DNA of 45,539 bases from JAKIVR01 sp035933635. GTDB taxonomy: Archaea; Thermoplasmatota; Thermoplasmata; Lutacidiplasmatales; UBA184. Both the position numbers and the translations under genes were made by a program. The stretch is from the NCBI GenBank assembly GCA_035933635.1, contig DASYYY010000004.1:1-45539 (forward strand), given 5' to 3'. This document shows positions 43,450 through 45,539 of the stretch, in pieces; positions within the stretch are counted from its first letter, which is position 1; each line of letters begins with the position of its first letter. The notes beneath the pieces are model-generated. The model did not search any database. It was not told the origin of the DNA and saw nothing but the letters and a program-made list of their open reading frames with translations.

Positions 43450-45539
<2,090 letters not shown>

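Overview
The window comes from a GC-rich archaeon, most likely a member of the Thermoplasmatota. The signs are an archaeal-type 23S rRNA with no 16S gene ahead of it, a tRNA interrupted by a bulge-helix-bulge intron, TATA boxes 25-28 bases upstream of start codons (several transcripts appear leaderless), many GTG and TTG starts, and a secretome of sequon-rich, membrane-anchored beta-repeat proteins. The lineage call is an inference from gene content and rRNA layout; no tree could be built.

Layout. 0-5 kb: tRNA-Arg, a VapBC toxin-antitoxin pair with a palindromic operator, and a group of accessory enzymes (ArsR regulator plus SRPBCC protein, a divergent RibD-C/DHFR-like reductase, a GNAT acetyltransferase, a DUF5519 protein, an enoyl-CoA hydratase). 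5-11 kb: one reverse-strand gene for a surface protein of about 1970 residues built of carboxypeptidase-regulatory-like repeats. 11-12.3 kb: a winged-helix regulator, tRNA-Asn with an intron in the T-loop, and a CAU-anticodon tRNA. 12.4-21 kb: a run of membrane and secreted proteins (PH-like membrane protein, Kelch propeller, alpha/beta hydrolase, small surface proteins, zinc ribbon, four-TM protein, Asp-box propeller fused to PEGA repeats). 21-24 kb: a complete three-gene proton-translocating transhydrogenase operon.

24-38 kb is a cell-surface glycan locus. It has three GT2 glycosyltransferases, a GT-C-type multi-pass enzyme, a DUF2079 membrane protein, an anchored protein of unknown role, and two large paralogues that join a GT-C-like membrane core to an extracellular LamG-like domain. 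One reverse-strand operon (GT2, membrane-LamG protein, GT2) is tightly spaced and partly overlapping. The glycan is inferred to decorate surface proteins such as those at 5-21 kb; no oligosaccharyltransferase or flippase is visible here.

38-43 kb: two A-type Fe-S proteins, one canonical and one with Gly/Cys-rich arms at both cysteine sites; a divergent class II amidotransferase; then a MoaD/ThiS-like small protein ending in Gly-Gly directly followed by a cytoplasmic Asp-box propeller, a nucleotidyltransferase-fold protein and a Cas4-like nuclease with no CRISPR nearby. From about 43.45 kb to the window end lies the first ~2.1 kb of the 23S rRNA gene with its own promoter.

No transposase, integrase, CRISPR array or phage gene was seen. 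The best candidates for undescribed biology are the MoaD/ThiS-propeller neighbourhood, the Gly/Cys-armed HesB-like protein, the twin membrane-LamG proteins and the T-loop tRNA intron.
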